From Oceanobacillus alkalisoli (GTDB lineage: Bacteria > Bacillota > Bacilli > Bacillales > Amphibacillaceae): 64,000 nt of DNA. The stretch's first letter is position 1, and every line of letters starts with the position of its first letter. The position numbers and the translations under genes were made by a program. Below the pieces are notes generated by a model. It saw only the letters and a program-made list of their open reading frames with translations, was not told the DNA's origin and did not search any database. Where the stretch lies: positions 186,001 to 250,000 of the forward strand of contig NZ_JAKGBW010000002.1 in NCBI RefSeq assembly GCF_021556485.1, in the 5' to 3' direction. Below are positions 19,753 to 30,097 of the stretch, piece by piece.

Positions 19753-20280
19753 ATGCGTAATACGAAGCGTTTTCCTGTGAAAGATTCCAATTCCCTTTGG
19801 CAGATTTATAAGACAGTCCCGTTTCTTAAAGTCGCCAAGAATTTTATCGTTATTCAGCTTGCCCGTTATACTCCATTTCTTGCAATGAAAAATTGGCTCT
19901 ATCGCACTTTTTTACGGATGAAAGTTGGAGAAGAAACTGCATTTGCCCTAATGGTAATGCCAGATATTATGTACCCGGAAAAAATTCAAGTAGGCAGGAA
20001 TAGTATTATCGGCTATAATACTACAATTCTTGCTCATGAATATTTGATTAATGAATATCGACTTGGGGAAGTAGTCATAGGAGATGAAGTGCTGATTGGC
20101 GCCAATACAACCATTCTTCCTGGCATTACAATCGGTGATGGCGCTACTGTATCAGCTGGAACACTCGTACATAAAAATGTTCCAGCAGGCGCATTCGTCG
20201 GCGGGAACCCGATGCGAATCATTTATACAAAAGAAGAAATGGATGAACGGCAAAGGCAAGAAACCTTTCCATCTGAATAA
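19753..20280 (+). CDS. yvoF: YvoF-like hexapeptide-repeat acetyltransferase
   Basis: 175 residues with left-handed β-helix hexapeptide repeats ([22 protein letters not shown] region, ~100-125) and the VGGNPMRII cap typical of the LbH acyltransferase family. Starts 3 bp after ppaX. Substrate unknown. Confidence 0.88.
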   Translation: MRNTKRFPVKDSNSLWQIYKTVPFLKVAKNFIVIQLARYTPFLAMKNWLYRTFLRMKVGEETAFALMVMPDIMYPEKIQVGRNSIIGYNTTILAHEYLINEYRLGEVVIGDEVLIGANTTILPGITIGDGATVSAGTLVHKNVPAGAFVGGNPMRIIYTKEEMDERQRQETFPSE

Positions 20281-20306
20281 GGTGTTCATAATGGAGGAAG
20301 TAAGTC

Positions 20307-20350
20307 ACCATCCGTCTTATGAAGTTTTAAGTGGGAATTTGACGGATGGT
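20307..20350. other. Hairpin downstream of yvoF
   Basis: ACCATCCGTC/GACGGATGGT, a perfect 10-bp stem with a 24-nt loop, without a T-run. It lies inside a 26-codon frame (20291-20371) that has no ribosome binding site. Possibly an additional transcript 3'-end element before the terminator. Confidence 0.4.
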
Positions 20351-20372
20351 TACACCGGATTAACTATTTAAG

Positions 20373-20400
20373 CGGAACATGTAACGTGTTCCGTTTTTTT
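20373..20400 (+). terminator. Terminator of hprK-lgt-ppaX-yvoF
   Basis: CGGAACA/TGTTCCG stem with a 7-nt loop, followed by seven T. Confidence 0.9.
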
Positions 20401-20628
20401 AATGAGTTAGCATAGGGAGCGTTCCAATGAATCCGTTGCTGAAAATATACAGGACACAGAGAAGCGAAGAATAAATGCCGGGATTTTAGCAGAACTTATA
20501 TATGGAATGTGAAGCAGCGCATGATTGGATGCTGCAATTGTCTTCCTGTAATCTGCTTTGTTTCTAGGTTCGTCAATGGGTGAAAATATGTTATACTAAG
20601 ACCATATGTCAATTTTAGGAGCAGGTTA
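20401..20628 (+). promoter_or_regulatory. Intergenic region with the probable yvcD promoter
   Basis: No complete gene. A 31-codon open stretch without a start codon (ends at ~20513, …AGILAELIYGM) could be gene debris. A TTATACT -10-like hexamer near 20590 lies ~35 bp before the yvcD start and is the likely promoter; the -35 is weak. Confidence 0.4.
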
Positions 20629-21633
20629 ATGAATAAACAGCGTAAAAAAGCAAATAAGCTTCTTCCGTTTATTCCGGATGCAGAATTTTATTTCTCTAAA
20701 GGAGTTAAAGCATTCCAGAAGCAGAAATTTGATCAATCGATAAAATGGTTAACAAAAGCAATCGATTTGGATTCAACAAATCCTTTATATAATTGCCAGC
20801 TTTCCGTCGTGTATACCGAAATCGGAAAGTATCATCGAGCAAACCAATTATTAAATAGCGTACTGCAGCATGATGATTATGTAGATTGTTATTATTTACT
20901 TGCGAATAACTATGCACATCTGGGGCTTCTCAATGATTCCATGAAATATGCGCAAACCTATTTGGAGAAAGAACCCGACGGCGAGTTCGGTGAAGAAGCG
21001 AAGATGTTGATGGAACTTATCGAATTCGAACTTGAGGATGAAGAAATGGATGACTGGTTATTGGAAGAGGAAGATGATTTACTGAAGTATCAGGAAACGG
21101 TCTTCTATATGCTGGAAAATGAGGAATGGAAGAAAGCAATTCCGCTCATCCATGAGATGCTCCTTCTATTTCCAGATCACCTCAGTGTCAGGCATGATTA
21201 TGCCCAAGCCTTGTTTTATACAGGAAACGAGAAGAAGGCGATTGAACTGGAGCAAAAGTATTTAAAAGAAATGGATCACTCTTTGCATAGCATGATGAAC
21301 CTTGCCCTCTTCTATTACGAGACAGAGGAGTACGACGCTTATGATACAATCATGAGTGAATTGATCCATGTCTATCCACTCCACGGGGATCAGCAGATTA
21401 AGCTGGCAGTGATAATGGCAAAAACAGGGAAATACGAAACAGCTTACCAACGATTCAATAAGATAAGACGAAGCATGGCACGTGGACATTTATCCTTTTA
21501 TAAATGGTTCAGCATTACTTGCTACCATCTAGGGAAAAAAGAGATTGCTTTTGAATTATGGGAGGATGGCTGTATGAAACACCGGGCCCTACGTGATCAT
21601 GTAGCACCTTGGCAAGAGTCTCTGAGCAGATAG
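20629..21633 (+). CDS. yvcD: Tetratricopeptide-repeat protein YvcD
   Basis: 334 residues consisting of TPR-type helix pairs (A/G/L patterns such as FYFSKGVKAFQKQKFDQSI and YQETVFYMLENEEWKKAI), with an acidic linker at ~130-150. No signal peptide. It lies directly before trxB, as in Bacillus. A protein-interaction role is expected from the fold; partners unknown. Start after AGGAGCAGGTTA. Confidence 0.85.
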   Translation: MNKQRKKANKLLPFIPDAEFYFSKGVKAFQKQKFDQSIKWLTKAIDLDSTNPLYNCQLSVVYTEIGKYHRANQLLNSVLQHDDYVDCYYLLANNYAHLGLLNDSMKYAQTYLEKEPDGEFGEEAKMLMELIEFELEDEEMDDWLLEEEDDLLKYQETVFYMLENEEWKKAIPLIHEMLLLFPDHLSVRHDYAQALFYTGNEKKAIELEQKYLKEMDHSLHSMMNLALFYYETEEYDAYDTIMSELIHVYPLHGDQQIKLAVIMAKTGKYETAYQRFNKIRRSMARGHLSFYKWFSITCYHLGKKEIAFELWEDGCMKHRALRDHVAPWQESLSR

Positions 21634-21684
21634 ATAGACGGAAAACCGCAGATTGTTATAAACTCAACATAAGAACAATGATAA

Positions 21685-22653
<969 letters not shown>

Positions 22654-22767
22654 AGAAAGTTAATGAAACGTCATTACTTCTTAACGCTCCTGTAACCCGT
22701 ATGCAACAATAATTGGGTACACTATAAATAACTAATTGACCCCCTTTTAATAGATAAATTAGTTTCT

Positions 22768-22799
22768 GTGCACAGGTTGCTACACCTGTGCACTTTTTT
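22768..22799 (+). terminator. Terminator of trxB
   Basis: GTGCACAGGT/ACCTGTGCAC stem with a 6-nt loop, followed by six T. Confidence 0.93.
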
Positions 22800-22854
22800 G
22801 CGAACTCCCACCTAAATTGTTGTCACCTGTCGAATCATAAATGACCCGCTCTCC

Positions 22855-23296
22855 CTTTCATACAGCGTGAGTGATTTGGCTCTTTCACTCATTCAGTGCT
22901 TCAATCGCCGTTCAGTTGCCCGGGGGACGGATGCTTTCCACGGGCACGGCCTCAGCCTCCTCGGAAGAAAACCGCTTCCTGCTCAGGTCTGGACACGTGC
23001 TTTTCCCGTAGGAGTCACCGTCCCCCCGGGCAACTGAACTGGTTAGATGGCTCTTTTAAATAGAAATTATTCGGCCACGATAAGGAGTATACTTTTTTAG
23101 AACATTAAACAGTGATTCCAATTTGGCCTTTCCTGGTAGCAGTCCAGACACCTCGAGACTCCTGCGGGAGGATAGGCCTGGCGAGACCCCGCAGCGCGAT
23201 AGCGCGAGGAGGCTTGCCAGCCGCTCAGCAGGTGCGAGAGGTGTCTGGACTGCGGACCTCCAGAAGTGAGTTTCGGACACTCACGCTGTATGAAAG
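22855..23296. repeat. Nested-hairpin intergenic element, copy 3
   Basis: 442 bp bounded by CTTTCATACAGCGTGAGT and ACTCACGCTGTATGAAAG, an exact 18-bp inverted repeat. Internal arms GTTCAGTTGCCCGGGGGACGG with its near-complement around 23017-23039, and CAGTCCAGACACCTC with GAGGTGTCTGGACTG. Same orientation as copy 2. The T/C-T/G changes near the ends are compensated on the other side (GTGAGT/ACTCAC here, GTAAGT/ACTTAC in copy 2). It lies between trxB and rapZ. ORFs read through it are by-products of the hairpins. Confidence 0.9.
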
Positions 23297-23424
23297 TAAT
23301 CAACTGTTTCGGGTTGCGAAAGTTAAATAATAATGAAATATAGTTTAAATCCGTCGATGAATAGCATATGATAGATATAAGAACAAGAAGCGATAATAGT
23401 TCCTCTAAAGGAGTGCGATAGGAA

Positions 23425-24321
23425 ATGGCAGAGATGGAAAAAGGATTCGATAAAGGAACGCGATTAGTAATTATTACAGGAATGTCAGGAGCAGGAAAAA
23501 CGGTAGCCGTACAAAGCTTTGAAGATTTAGGATATTATTGTGTAGATAACTTACCACCAACCCTACTGCCTAAATTCTTGGAGTTGATGAAGGACTCTAC
23601 GAACAACATTACAAAAGTGGCTCTTGTCATGGACTTGCGCGGCAGGGAATTTTTCGATTCTTTATTCGAAGCATTGGACTCACTCAGCGAAGAAAACTGG
23701 ATAAAGGAACATATTCTCTTCTTAGATGCAAAAGACACAGCACTGGTGAGCCGCTATAAAGAAACAAGACGCTCCCATCCATTAGCTGCCCACGGTCTGC
23801 CGCTTACAGGCATTAAGCAGGAAAGAGAAATATTGGATGAATTAAGGGGCCGGGCGCAGCGCATAATCGATACGACTGATTTGAAACCGCGCGAGCTTCG
23901 CGATAAAATTTTAAAAATATATTCCGAAGAGCATCAGGAAATTTTCTCCATCAACATGGTTTCATTCGGCTTTAAGTACGGAATTCCAATTGATGCAGAT
24001 TTAGTCTTTGATGTCCGCTTTCTGCCGAACCCTCATTACGTAGGTCATCTTCAACCCCTAACAGGTCTGAATCAAGAAGTGTCTTCTTATGTCTTTAAAT
24101 GGTCGGATACGCAGAAATTTATTGATAAAGTACTTGACTTATTAGAGTTCATGCTTCCGCAGTATAAGAAAGAAGGAAAATCCCAGCTTGTCATCGCTAT
24201 TGGATGCACGGGGGGACAACACCGATCTGTTGCACTTGCTGAACACTTCGCTAAGGAATTATCAAAAGACTATATTACTCATATCAGCCATCGCGATATT
24301 GATAAGAGAAAGGGAAGTTAA
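23425..24321 (+). CDS. rapZ: RNase adapter / nucleotide-binding protein RapZ (YvcJ)
   Basis: 298 residues. Walker [11 protein letters not shown] (~residues 19-28), conserved SFGFKYGIP and [10 protein letters not shown] stretches that define the family. Bacillus YvcJ hydrolyses GTP and affects competence and small-RNA-related processes; the precise role here is inferred. Start at ATG 23425 after AAAGGAG. First gene of rapZ-yvcK-whiA-crh. Confidence 0.95.
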   Translation: MAEMEKGFDKGTRLVIITGMSGAGKTVAVQSFEDLGYYCVDNLPPTLLPKFLELMKDSTNNITKVALVMDLRGREFFDSLFEALDSLSEENWIKEHILFLDAKDTALVSRYKETRRSHPLAAHGLPLTGIKQEREILDELRGRAQRIIDTTDLKPRELRDKILKIYSEEHQEIFSINMVSFGFKYGIPIDADLVFDVRFLPNPHYVGHLQPLTGLNQEVSSYVFKWSDTQKFIDKVLDLLEFMLPQYKKEGKSQLVIAIGCTGGQHRSVALAEHFAKELSKDYITHISHRDIDKRKGS

Positions 24322-24324
24322 GGC

Positions 24325-25278
24325 ATGAATGAAGAGAAACAACCAAGAGTCGTTGTTGTCGGAGGGGGAACGGGGATGCCTGTTCTTCTTCGTGGTTTAA
24401 AGAATTTACCGATTGACCTGATTGCAATTGTTACGGTAGCGGATGATGGTGGAAGCACTGGAAGATTACGGAATGAGATGGCAATTCCGGCGCCTGGAGA
24501 TATACGGAATGTAATTGCTGCGCTTTCTGATGCAGAGCCGATGCTTGTCGAACTGTTTCAGCACCGGTTTGAGGTAGGGAATGGGTTGTCCGGTCATTCG
24601 TTAGGTAATCTGCTGCTCGCTGCGATGACTTCTGTAACAGGGGATTTTTACGATGGAATAAAAGAAATTTCCCGTGTCTTAAACGTAAAAGGAACCATCT
24701 ATCCCATTTCCACAGAAAATCTGTCACTTCATGCTAAAATGAAAGATGGGACAATTATTTCCGGGGAATCCAATATTCCGTTATCGGATAAAGGAATTGA
24801 CCATGTCTTCTTAAGTCCGGAACCTGTGAAACCGTTCAGTCATGCGGTTCAGGCAATTATTGAGGCAGATCTTGTCATCATTGGTCCTGGCAGTCTCTAC
24901 ACGAGTATTATGCCTAATTTGATTGTACCAAGTGTACAGGATGCATTGGAACAGACAGAAGCTAAAATTGTTTACATCTGTAATTTGATGACCCAAGCAG
25001 GCGAAACGACAGGATATATGGCATCCGATCATGTGGAAGCAATTAACCGTCATATCGGGCAAGGGATTGTTCAGTCAATCGTTGTACATAATGAACCGAT
25101 TAAAGGGACAATCAGAGAGAAATATGCGGAAGAGAATGCTGAACCCGTTATTTATGATATTGATAAATTGCTTGCATTAGGTCTTGAAATTATTGAAGGG
25201 GATATTATTAACAAAGAACATCCAGCCCTTCGTCATGATACGGATAAGATTGCAAAGCTGTTATATTCCTTATTATAA
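24325..25278 (+). CDS. yvcK: Gluconeogenesis/cell-shape factor YvcK (GlmR)
   Basis: 317 residues of the CofD-like family: GGGTGMPVLLRGLK near the N-terminus binds the UDP-sugar, then DDGGSTGRLR and PGDIRN. In Bacillus YvcK binds UDP-GlcNAc and is needed on gluconeogenic carbon sources. 3 bp after rapZ. Confidence 0.95.
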   Translation: MNEEKQPRVVVVGGGTGMPVLLRGLKNLPIDLIAIVTVADDGGSTGRLRNEMAIPAPGDIRNVIAALSDAEPMLVELFQHRFEVGNGLSGHSLGNLLLAAMTSVTGDFYDGIKEISRVLNVKGTIYPISTENLSLHAKMKDGTIISGESNIPLSDKGIDHVFLSPEPVKPFSHAVQAIIEADLVIIGPGSLYTSIMPNLIVPSVQDALEQTEAKIVYICNLMTQAGETTGYMASDHVEAINRHIGQGIVQSIVVHNEPIKGTIREKYAEENAEPVIYDIDKLLALGLEIIEGDIINKEHPALRHDTDKIAKLLYSLL

Positions 25279-25319
25279 TTACATGAGGGAAGGAATCGAA
25301 GGTAAAGGAGGAGAACACG

Positions 25320-26270
25320 ATGTCCTTTGCTTCAGAAATAAAGAAAGAATTAACGACAATAGAATCAGATGAGGCAGAAAAGAAAGCTGAACTTGCAGCA
25401 TTAATCCGTATGAACGGGGTTATTTCCGTATCAAGGCAGCGTTATTCCCTTGATATACAAACAGAAAATGCAGCAATTGCCCGTAGAATTTATACATTGA
25501 TAAAAAGTAATTACGATGTGTCGATTGAAGTTCTTGTTCGAAAAAAAATGAAATTGAAAAAGAATAATATTTATATTGTTAGACTGAAGGAACAAGTACG
25601 AAACGTTTTACAAGATTTAGAAATTATGCAGCCACCACACCAGATAATCCGGACAATTTCTTCGGAAGTATTTAATGATGATGCCAACAAGCGGGCTTAT
25701 TTACGCGGTGCATTTCTTGCAGGCGGATCGGTGAACAATCCGGAGACCTCTTCTTATCATTTGGAAATTTACAACTTCCACGAAGAGCATAACGATTCTC
25801 TAAGTAAATTATTAAATACATTTGATTTAAAATCCAAGACACTTGAAAGAAGGCATGGTTACATCGTTTATATTAAAGAGGCGGAAAAGATTACAGAATT
25901 CCTGAGTATCATCGGTGCGCATAATGCATTATTTAAATTTGAGGACGTGCGAATCGTTCGCGATATGCGTAATTCTGTCAATCGTCTCGTTAATTGTGAA
26001 ACGGCTAATTTGAACAAAACAATCGGTGCTGCATTCCGGCAGATTGAGAATATTAAGCTTATTGAACAGACGGTCGGCTTAGATCAACTGCCGGAGAAGC
26101 TTCAAGAAATTGCTGTTCTACGAAGGGAACATGAAGATGTTTCACTAAAAGAACTTGGTGAATTAGTGGGGAGCGGAAAGATATCCAAATCAGGTGTTAA
26201 CCACCGGCTGAAGAAGATAGACGAGTTTGCAGAAAAAATTCGTCAAGGTGAAGTTTTTGTGAAGAAATAA
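25320..26270 (+). CDS. whiA: Sporulation/division transcription factor WhiA
   Basis: 316 residues. N-terminal degenerate LAGLIDADG-type domain ([17 protein letters not shown] at ~122-138) and C-terminal helix-turn-helix ([20 protein letters not shown]). Strong AAAGGAGG site upstream. Conserved location after yvcK. Confidence 0.96.
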   Translation: MSFASEIKKELTTIESDEAEKKAELAALIRMNGVISVSRQRYSLDIQTENAAIARRIYTLIKSNYDVSIEVLVRKKMKLKKNNIYIVRLKEQVRNVLQDLEIMQPPHQIIRTISSEVFNDDANKRAYLRGAFLAGGSVNNPETSSYHLEIYNFHEEHNDSLSKLLNTFDLKSKTLERRHGYIVYIKEAEKITEFLSIIGAHNALFKFEDVRIVRDMRNSVNRLVNCETANLNKTIGAAFRQIENIKLIEQTVGLDQLPEKLQEIAVLRREHEDVSLKELGELVGSGKISKSGVNHRLKKIDEFAEKIRQGEVFVKK

Positions 26271-26300
26271 AAGAATGTTCTCTTTCCCCGTATTTCATGA

Positions 26301-26352
26301 TATAATACTGATAATTAAAAAATTTGGATCGGGGATGTTGCAGCATTCCCGA
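26301..26352 (+). promoter_or_regulatory. Possible promoter and leader hairpin of crh
   Basis: TATAAT at 26301-26306 (weak -35) and a stem TCGGGGATG/CAgCATTCCCGA at 26329-26352 that lies ~130 nt before crh. A T-run is absent, so it is more likely a leader element than a terminator. Separate expression of crh from whiA is an inference. Confidence 0.45.
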
Positions 26353-26482
26353 TTAGGATATGAAGGAATAAAATGCTACGAATCGATGAAAATTGCATAA
26401 TATTTTTACTCCTATAGTAAAGATAATTATGATGTAAAACGAAATGGTAGCGTTTTCTAAACTTCAAGGAGGATGAGTTGAG

Positions 26483-26740
26483 TTGGTAGAGAATTTAGTG
26501 AAGATTGGTTTGGATTCAGGTCTGCAGGCTAGACCTGCTGCACTATTTGTGCAAGAAGCGAATCGTTACTCTTCGCATTTATTTTTAGAAAAAGACGGAA
26601 AAAAGGTGAACGCAAAAAGTATTATGGGGCTTATGAGCCTGGCCATTGCAAGCGGAGAAGAAGTAAAAATTATTGCGGATGGTCCAGATGAAGAAGTCGC
26701 CCTAAACCACCTAATTTCTTTTGTCACAGATAAAGAATAA
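26483..26740 (+). CDS. crh: Catabolite repression HPr-like protein Crh
   Basis: 85 residues of HPr fold. Position 15 is Gln (GLQARPAA) instead of the PEP-phosphorylated His of HPr, while Ser46 (AKSIMGL) is kept: the diagnostic combination for Crh. HprK (17266) phosphorylates Ser46 and P-Ser-Crh then acts as CcpA corepressor. TTG start at 26483 after AAGGAGG. Confidence 0.95.
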   Translation: MVENLVKIGLDSGLQARPAALFVQEANRYSSHLFLEKDGKKVNAKSIMGLMSLAIASGEEVKIIADGPDEEVALNHLISFVTDKE

Positions 26741-26744
26741 ACGA

Positions 26745-26884
26745 AGGCGGAAGCGCCCGTTTAGCAACGTACAAACTGGAGCACTCTGGAATGAGATAAA
26801 GGAAACACGGCGAACGTAGAGAGCCGATGTTGACTTATCGATTGGAGGAGTGTGAAGTTTGATAGTTGCTGGGCGCTGGAGCCG
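26745..26884. repeat. Long-hairpin intergenic repeat downstream of crh
   Basis: About 140 bp whose two ends pair: GGCGGAAGCGCCC…AGCAAC with GTTGCT-GGGCGC..GGAGCC, then CAAACT with AGTTTG further in. Unrelated to the three nested-hairpin elements. It starts 5 bp after the crh stop. I recall similar GC-rich repeats downstream of genes in other Bacillaceae, but no named family. Confidence 0.7.
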
Positions 26885-26945
26885 GACATGGCTATTGCTA
26901 GCAGCTATAGTTATACACTGCTTTTTATACTATAAGTTTGCTATG

Positions 26946-26987
26946 AAAAAACTCCCTTTCAATCCATCGTTGAAAGGGAGTTTTTTT
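26946..26987. terminator. Bidirectional terminator between crh and clpP
   Basis: AAAAAACTCCCTTTCAA/TTGAAAGGGAGTTTTTT, 16-17 bp stem with a 7-nt loop and symmetrical A/T flanks. Confidence 0.95.
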
Positions 26988-26995
26988 AGCGTTAA

Positions 26996-27589
26996 TTAGA
27001 TATCTTCTGGTTTACGCTCCAAGATTTGGTCGATTAGACCATATTCTACAGAACGGTTTGCATTCATGAAGTTGTCTCGTTCTGTATCGCGTTCAATTAC
27101 TTCTAGTGGCTGGCCTGTTTTCTCAGCAAGGATCTCGTTCATTCGTCTCTTAATTTCAATGATTCGTTTTGCATGGATTTCAATATCCGTTGCTTGACCT
27201 TGTGCACCACCAAGTGGTTGGTGAATCATAATTTCACTGTTCGGCAGGGCATAACGTTTACCTTTTTCGCCTGCAGCGAGGAGAAATGCTCCCATGGAAG
27301 CTGCCATCCCGATACAAATCGTTGATACATCTGATTTAATGAAGTTCATTGTATCATAGATTGCCATTCCGGCTGTAATGGAGCCTCCCGGAGAGTTGAT
27401 ATAAAGAGAGATATCTTTACCAGGATCCTCCGCCTCAAGGAAAAGCAGCTGTGCGACGATAGAGTTTGCTACATTATCATCAATACCACTTCCTAGCAGA
27501 ATGATACGGTCTTTTAATAACCGTGAGTAAATATCATAAGCACGTTCTCCACGGTTCGTTTGTTCAATAACTGTAGGTACTAAATTCAT
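26996..27589 (-). CDS. clpP: ATP-dependent Clp protease proteolytic subunit
   Basis: 197 residues. Catalytic Ser in GMAASMGAF (~residue 98), His in [13 protein letters not shown] (~123) and the Asp further on. It forms the tetradecameric chamber that works with ClpX/ClpC/ClpE. The start follows AAGGAGGATATGTAA. Heat-shock control is visible upstream (27651-27680). Confidence 0.98.
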   Translation of the reverse strand: MNLVPTVIEQTNRGERAYDIYSRLLKDRIILLGSGIDDNVANSIVAQLLFLEAEDPGKDISLYINSPGGSITAGMAIYDTMNFIKSDVSTICIGMAASMGAFLLAAGEKGKRYALPNSEIMIHQPLGGAQGQATDIEIHAKRIIEIKRRMNEILAEKTGQPLEVIERDTERDNFMNANRSVEYGLIDQILERKPEDI

Positions 27590-27650
27590 TTACATATCCT
27601 CCTTATTTTCATTGTTAACTATTAGTTTATCTTGTTGGCTTTCTTTTTTC

Positions 27651-27680
27651 ATCATATACCATTGGTCAAAAAAGGTCAAA
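27651..27680 (-). promoter_or_regulatory. σA promoter of clpP with overlapping CtsR operator
   Basis: Minus strand: TTGACC, 17-bp spacer, TATGAT. The plus strand at 27664-27680 reads GGTCAAAAAAGGTCAAA, the exact tandem heptad (GGTCAAA-N3-GGTCAAA) recognised by CtsR. The operator covers the -35, so repression by occlusion is expected. Confidence 0.93.
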
Positions 27681-27779
27681 CAAAAGGCTGTGTCTAAATA
27701 AAAAGCAGACTAAATGTTAGCTTACCCGTTTATTTATCTTTATAAACAAACGGTAAAATAAGTATACATGTAAAAAAGC

Positions 27780-27808
27780 TTGAAAGTCTACTAAAAAAAC
27801 GTTATAAT
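27780..27808 (+). promoter_or_regulatory. σA promoter of the tRNA-Arg gene
   Basis: TTGAAA, 17-bp spacer, TATAAT, ending 26 bp before the tRNA. A hairpin CGTTTATTTAT…ATAAACAAACG lies further upstream (~27728-27752). Confidence 0.8.
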
Positions 27809-27834
27809 AATCTTTGTGTTCGAAAATAAGTAAT

Positions 27835-27910
27835 GCGCCCATAGCTCAGCCGGATAGAGCACTGGTTTCCGGTACCAGGTTTGTCGGGGGTTCGAATCCT
27901 CCTGGGCGCG
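27835..27910 (+). tRNA. tRNA-Arg (anticodon CCG)
   Basis: Cloverleaf visible: acceptor GCGCCCA/TGGGCGC, anticodon stem CTGGT/ACCAG with loop TTCCGGT (anticodon CCG), T-arm with GTTCGAATC. The 3' CCA is not encoded. The prophage begins at its 3' end. Confidence 0.95.
27889..27910. other. Probable prophage attachment site (attL)
   Basis: The 3' end of the tRNA, from the T-arm onward, is the usual crossover region of tyrosine integrases that target tRNAs, and the integrase gene lies 103 bp away. The matching attR lies beyond the window, so the exact core is not defined. Confidence 0.6.
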
Positions 27911-27927
27911 CTTATAAAGTCAGTATT

Positions 27928-27966
27928 GACAAGGGGTTGAAGCTACTTTCATCCCTTGTCTTTTTT
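27928..27966 (+). terminator. Terminator after tRNA-Arg
   Basis: GACAAGGG/CCCTTGTC stem, 17-nt loop, followed by six T. It may belong to the phage DNA joined to the tRNA. Confidence 0.8.
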
Positions 27967-28012
27967 CTTTTCTTCTAACAATCTTCTAACCTTCGGGTTC
28001 CGAAATAATTTT

Positions 28013-29176
28013 TTAGTCATTATTTCGGGCAATCGGAACAAGATTTTCCGGCTCCGTATTTTTCTTTCCGTATAGTGATTGTTGAATACTTGTTGCAGCT
28101 ATTTCTTGGATGCCAGGAATGATATGTGAATACGTATCTAATGTTGTTTGAATAGATCGGTGACCTAATCTTTCTTGAACGACTTTCGGGTGCACGCCAT
28201 TTTGTAATAATAGAGTGGCATGAGTATGTCTTAATCCATGGAAGCTGATTTTCTTCACTCCACTTTTTTCGATTGTCCGATTAAAGACGGTTCGTAGATA
28301 GGTTGGTTTAATACTGTCCCCAGTCGACGTTGCACATACTAAATCTAAATCAATGTAATCTGAACCGATTTTCATTTTATCTTTCGTCTGTTGTCGCTGA
28401 TGAGCCCGTAGAAGCTCAATGGTATCATCATCAATATCAATTGTCCTGTAGCTTGTACTCGTCTTTAATTGAGGGGATATGGTCCATTTACCCTCATCAT
28501 CTTTTTTCAACTGATTAAAGACGGATATTTTTTTGTTCTCAAGATCAACATGAGACCACTTCAACCCTAGAATTTCCCCACGTCGCATTCCAGTAGCTAA
28601 AGCTAAAATAATTGGCATGGCATGATTCTTACTTTTCAAGCTGCCCATAAATTTATTAACTTCTTCATGGGTCCAATATTCAATTTGTTTTTTGTTTACT
28701 TTAGGGGCTTCGATATCCTCCATAATCACTTCTTTGATGCCGTAGCGTTTACCACTTTTTAAAGCAGAAGATAAGATGCGGTATACATGTTTTTTGCTAC
28801 GCTGAGATAAATCTTTATCATGCACTTCATCCATAAAGGATTCAACATGATACGGCTCTAATTTGCTTATTTTAAGGTGTCCTAAGCCCGGAATGATGTG
28901 AGTACGCATATACGATTCATAATGTTCATAGGTGCCCGGCTGGACGTTTCTTTTCTTACGAGAGAGCCATTGGTTGAAGTATTCCTCTAAAGTCATATTC
29001 TCCGGTTCTTTGTAGCCTTTTTCTAATTCATTTAAAATTCGAGGTAAATCTTTTTCTGCATCTTTCTTTCTGGAGTAACCAGAAAACCATTTTTGTTTAC
29101 GTTTATTCCGGTGATCCCTCCCTAAATCCACAACTACATAATACCTGTCACCTTTTTTAGCAACGTGACCACGCAA
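28013..29176 (-). CDS. int: Prophage tyrosine integrase
   Basis: 387 residues. N-terminal Arm-binding domain (RGHVAKKGDRYYVVVD), SAM-like core-binding domain (~60-150) and catalytic domain with Arg in ATGMRRGE, HGLRHTHA (HxxR) and Tyr in TTLDTYSHI. I chose the TTG at 29176: GAGAGGAAG lies just upstream and the protein then begins like related integrases. The frame itself runs to ATG 29194 inside immA. It catalyses integration and, with an excisionase, excision at the tRNA-Arg site. Confidence 0.95.
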   Translation of the reverse strand: MRGHVAKKGDRYYVVVDLGRDHRNKRKQKWFSGYSRKKDAEKDLPRILNELEKGYKEPENMTLEEYFNQWLSRKKRNVQPGTYEHYESYMRTHIIPGLGHLKISKLEPYHVESFMDEVHDKDLSQRSKKHVYRILSSALKSGKRYGIKEVIMEDIEAPKVNKKQIEYWTHEEVNKFMGSLKSKNHAMPIILALATGMRRGEILGLKWSHVDLENKKISVFNQLKKDDEGKWTISPQLKTSTSYRTIDIDDDTIELLRAHQRQQTKDKMKIGSDYIDLDLVCATSTGDSIKPTYLRTVFNRTIEKSGVKKISFHGLRHTHATLLLQNGVHPKVVQERLGHRSIQTTLDTYSHIIPGIQEIAATSIQQSLYGKKNTEPENLVPIARNND

Positions 29177-29600
29177 GTAACATCTTCCTCTCATACATTT
29201 CTATTCTTCGTAGTGCAAATCCTTCTTCTACATTAAAATTTTCCATTATTTCATAGTGATTCACCTCCTTAAATTGTTCAAGCATGAATGTTGGTACACA
29301 GAAATGATAAGCAAAATAATTTGCTTGATACTCCTGTAAGTCGATGAATAGGGGATGCATCAATAATTGCGTTCCTGCATGTCTGAGATAGTGACACAAC
29401 TCATGGCCAAACAATTGCCATTCCTGCTGTTCAGTCCCCGGTTGCAGAATAATTTCATTACCAAAACGATAAGACTTTCTCCTATACACGACTTCTAATT
29501 TGAGTTTTGAAGCCACATTTTCAATTGTAAGGTCAGGAGGACTGTGGACTTTAATGGTGCTTAAAAGTTCTCTGATATAATCCTCTAGGTGCGTGTACAT
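29157..29600 (-). CDS. ImmA/IrrE-family metallopeptidase
   Basis: 147 residues with the zinc motif HELCHYLRH (~residues 67-75). In ICEBs1 and many prophages ImmA-type proteases cleave the phage repressor upon DNA damage. Here the likely target is the repressor at 31064, which lies in the same leftward unit but four genes away rather than adjacent. Overlaps the integrase frame at its 3' end. Confidence 0.88.
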   Translation of the reverse strand: MYTHLEDYIRELLSTIKVHSPPDLTIENVASKLKLEVVYRRKSYRFGNEIILQPGTEQQEWQLFGHELCHYLRHAGTQLLMHPLFIDLQEYQANYFAYHFCVPTFMLEQFKEVNHYEIMENFNVEEGFALRRIEMYERKMLLAWSRC

Positions 29601-29647
29601 ATTAACCCCCCTATAAGAATGTATGTTCTATCCAGGTATAAAAGATT

Positions 29648-29671
29648 AGGTGTACATTTATTTGCACACCT
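29648..29671. repeat. 24-bp lysogeny-module dyad, copy 1
   Basis: AGGTGT-ACATTTATTTGC-ACACCT, identical to the copy at 30545. It lies in the gap before immA. The imperfect dyad symmetry suits a protein-binding site or a short hairpin. Confidence 0.8.
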
Positions 29672-29686
29672 ACTATCTAGCATTAT

Positions 29687-30097
29687 TTAAAACACAAAGC
29701 CGAGTAATCCCACAATTACCGCAGACATAGCGATAACAGTGGTTATATAGAATCTTTTATCTTCTTTTCGATTTTTTTCAATTTCCTCTTTTAATCCAAC
29801 AATTTTTTCACCAATTACTTTTTCTGTTTTAGTTTGCATATGATCCATTTTCTCTGTCAAAACCTTTTGTTGGAATTCCATTTTTTGGTCTAAAGATTTA
29901 CCGAGATAATCGATTTTGTTATCAATATATTCCTTTGTGTGAACATCCATAACATTCACCTCGCTAGTTTTATGGGTAGTTTCATCTTGTATTTTATCAT
30001 TGTTCTCTACGTAATACCCATTCTTATGTAAATCGATCTCATCAGAACTCAACTTCGATATAAATCCACCTGTTATTTCGTATTCCATATTATTCAT
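29687..30097 (-). CDS. Prophage coiled-coil protein with C-terminal membrane anchor
   Basis: 136 residues. ATG 30097 overlaps the stop of the upstream gene (ATGAATAA), so translation is coupled. Residues ~45-115 are charged and coiled-coil (IDNKIDYLGKSLDQKMEF…); the last ~20 residues are a single hydrophobic helix with no basic tail, as in tail-anchored proteins. Not recognised. The architecture recalls XhlA-type phage membrane proteins, but the location in the lysogeny module suggests immunity or conversion instead of lysis. Confidence 0.65.
   Translation of the reverse strand: MNNMEYEITGGFISKLSSDEIDLHKNGYYVENNDKIQDETTHKTSEVNVMDVHTKEYIDNKIDYLGKSLDQKMEFQQKVLTEKMDHMQTKTEKVIGEKIVGLKEEIEKNRKEDKRFYITTVIAMSAVIVGLLGFVF

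Noticed and set aside
20291-20371. 26-codon ORF after yvoF
   Set aside because: No ribosome binding site and mostly composed of a 10-bp hairpin.
23056-23330. Three overlapping 68-74 codon ORFs
   Set aside because: They are read out of the hairpin arms of repeat copy 3 and have no start signals; the other copies do not preserve the frames.
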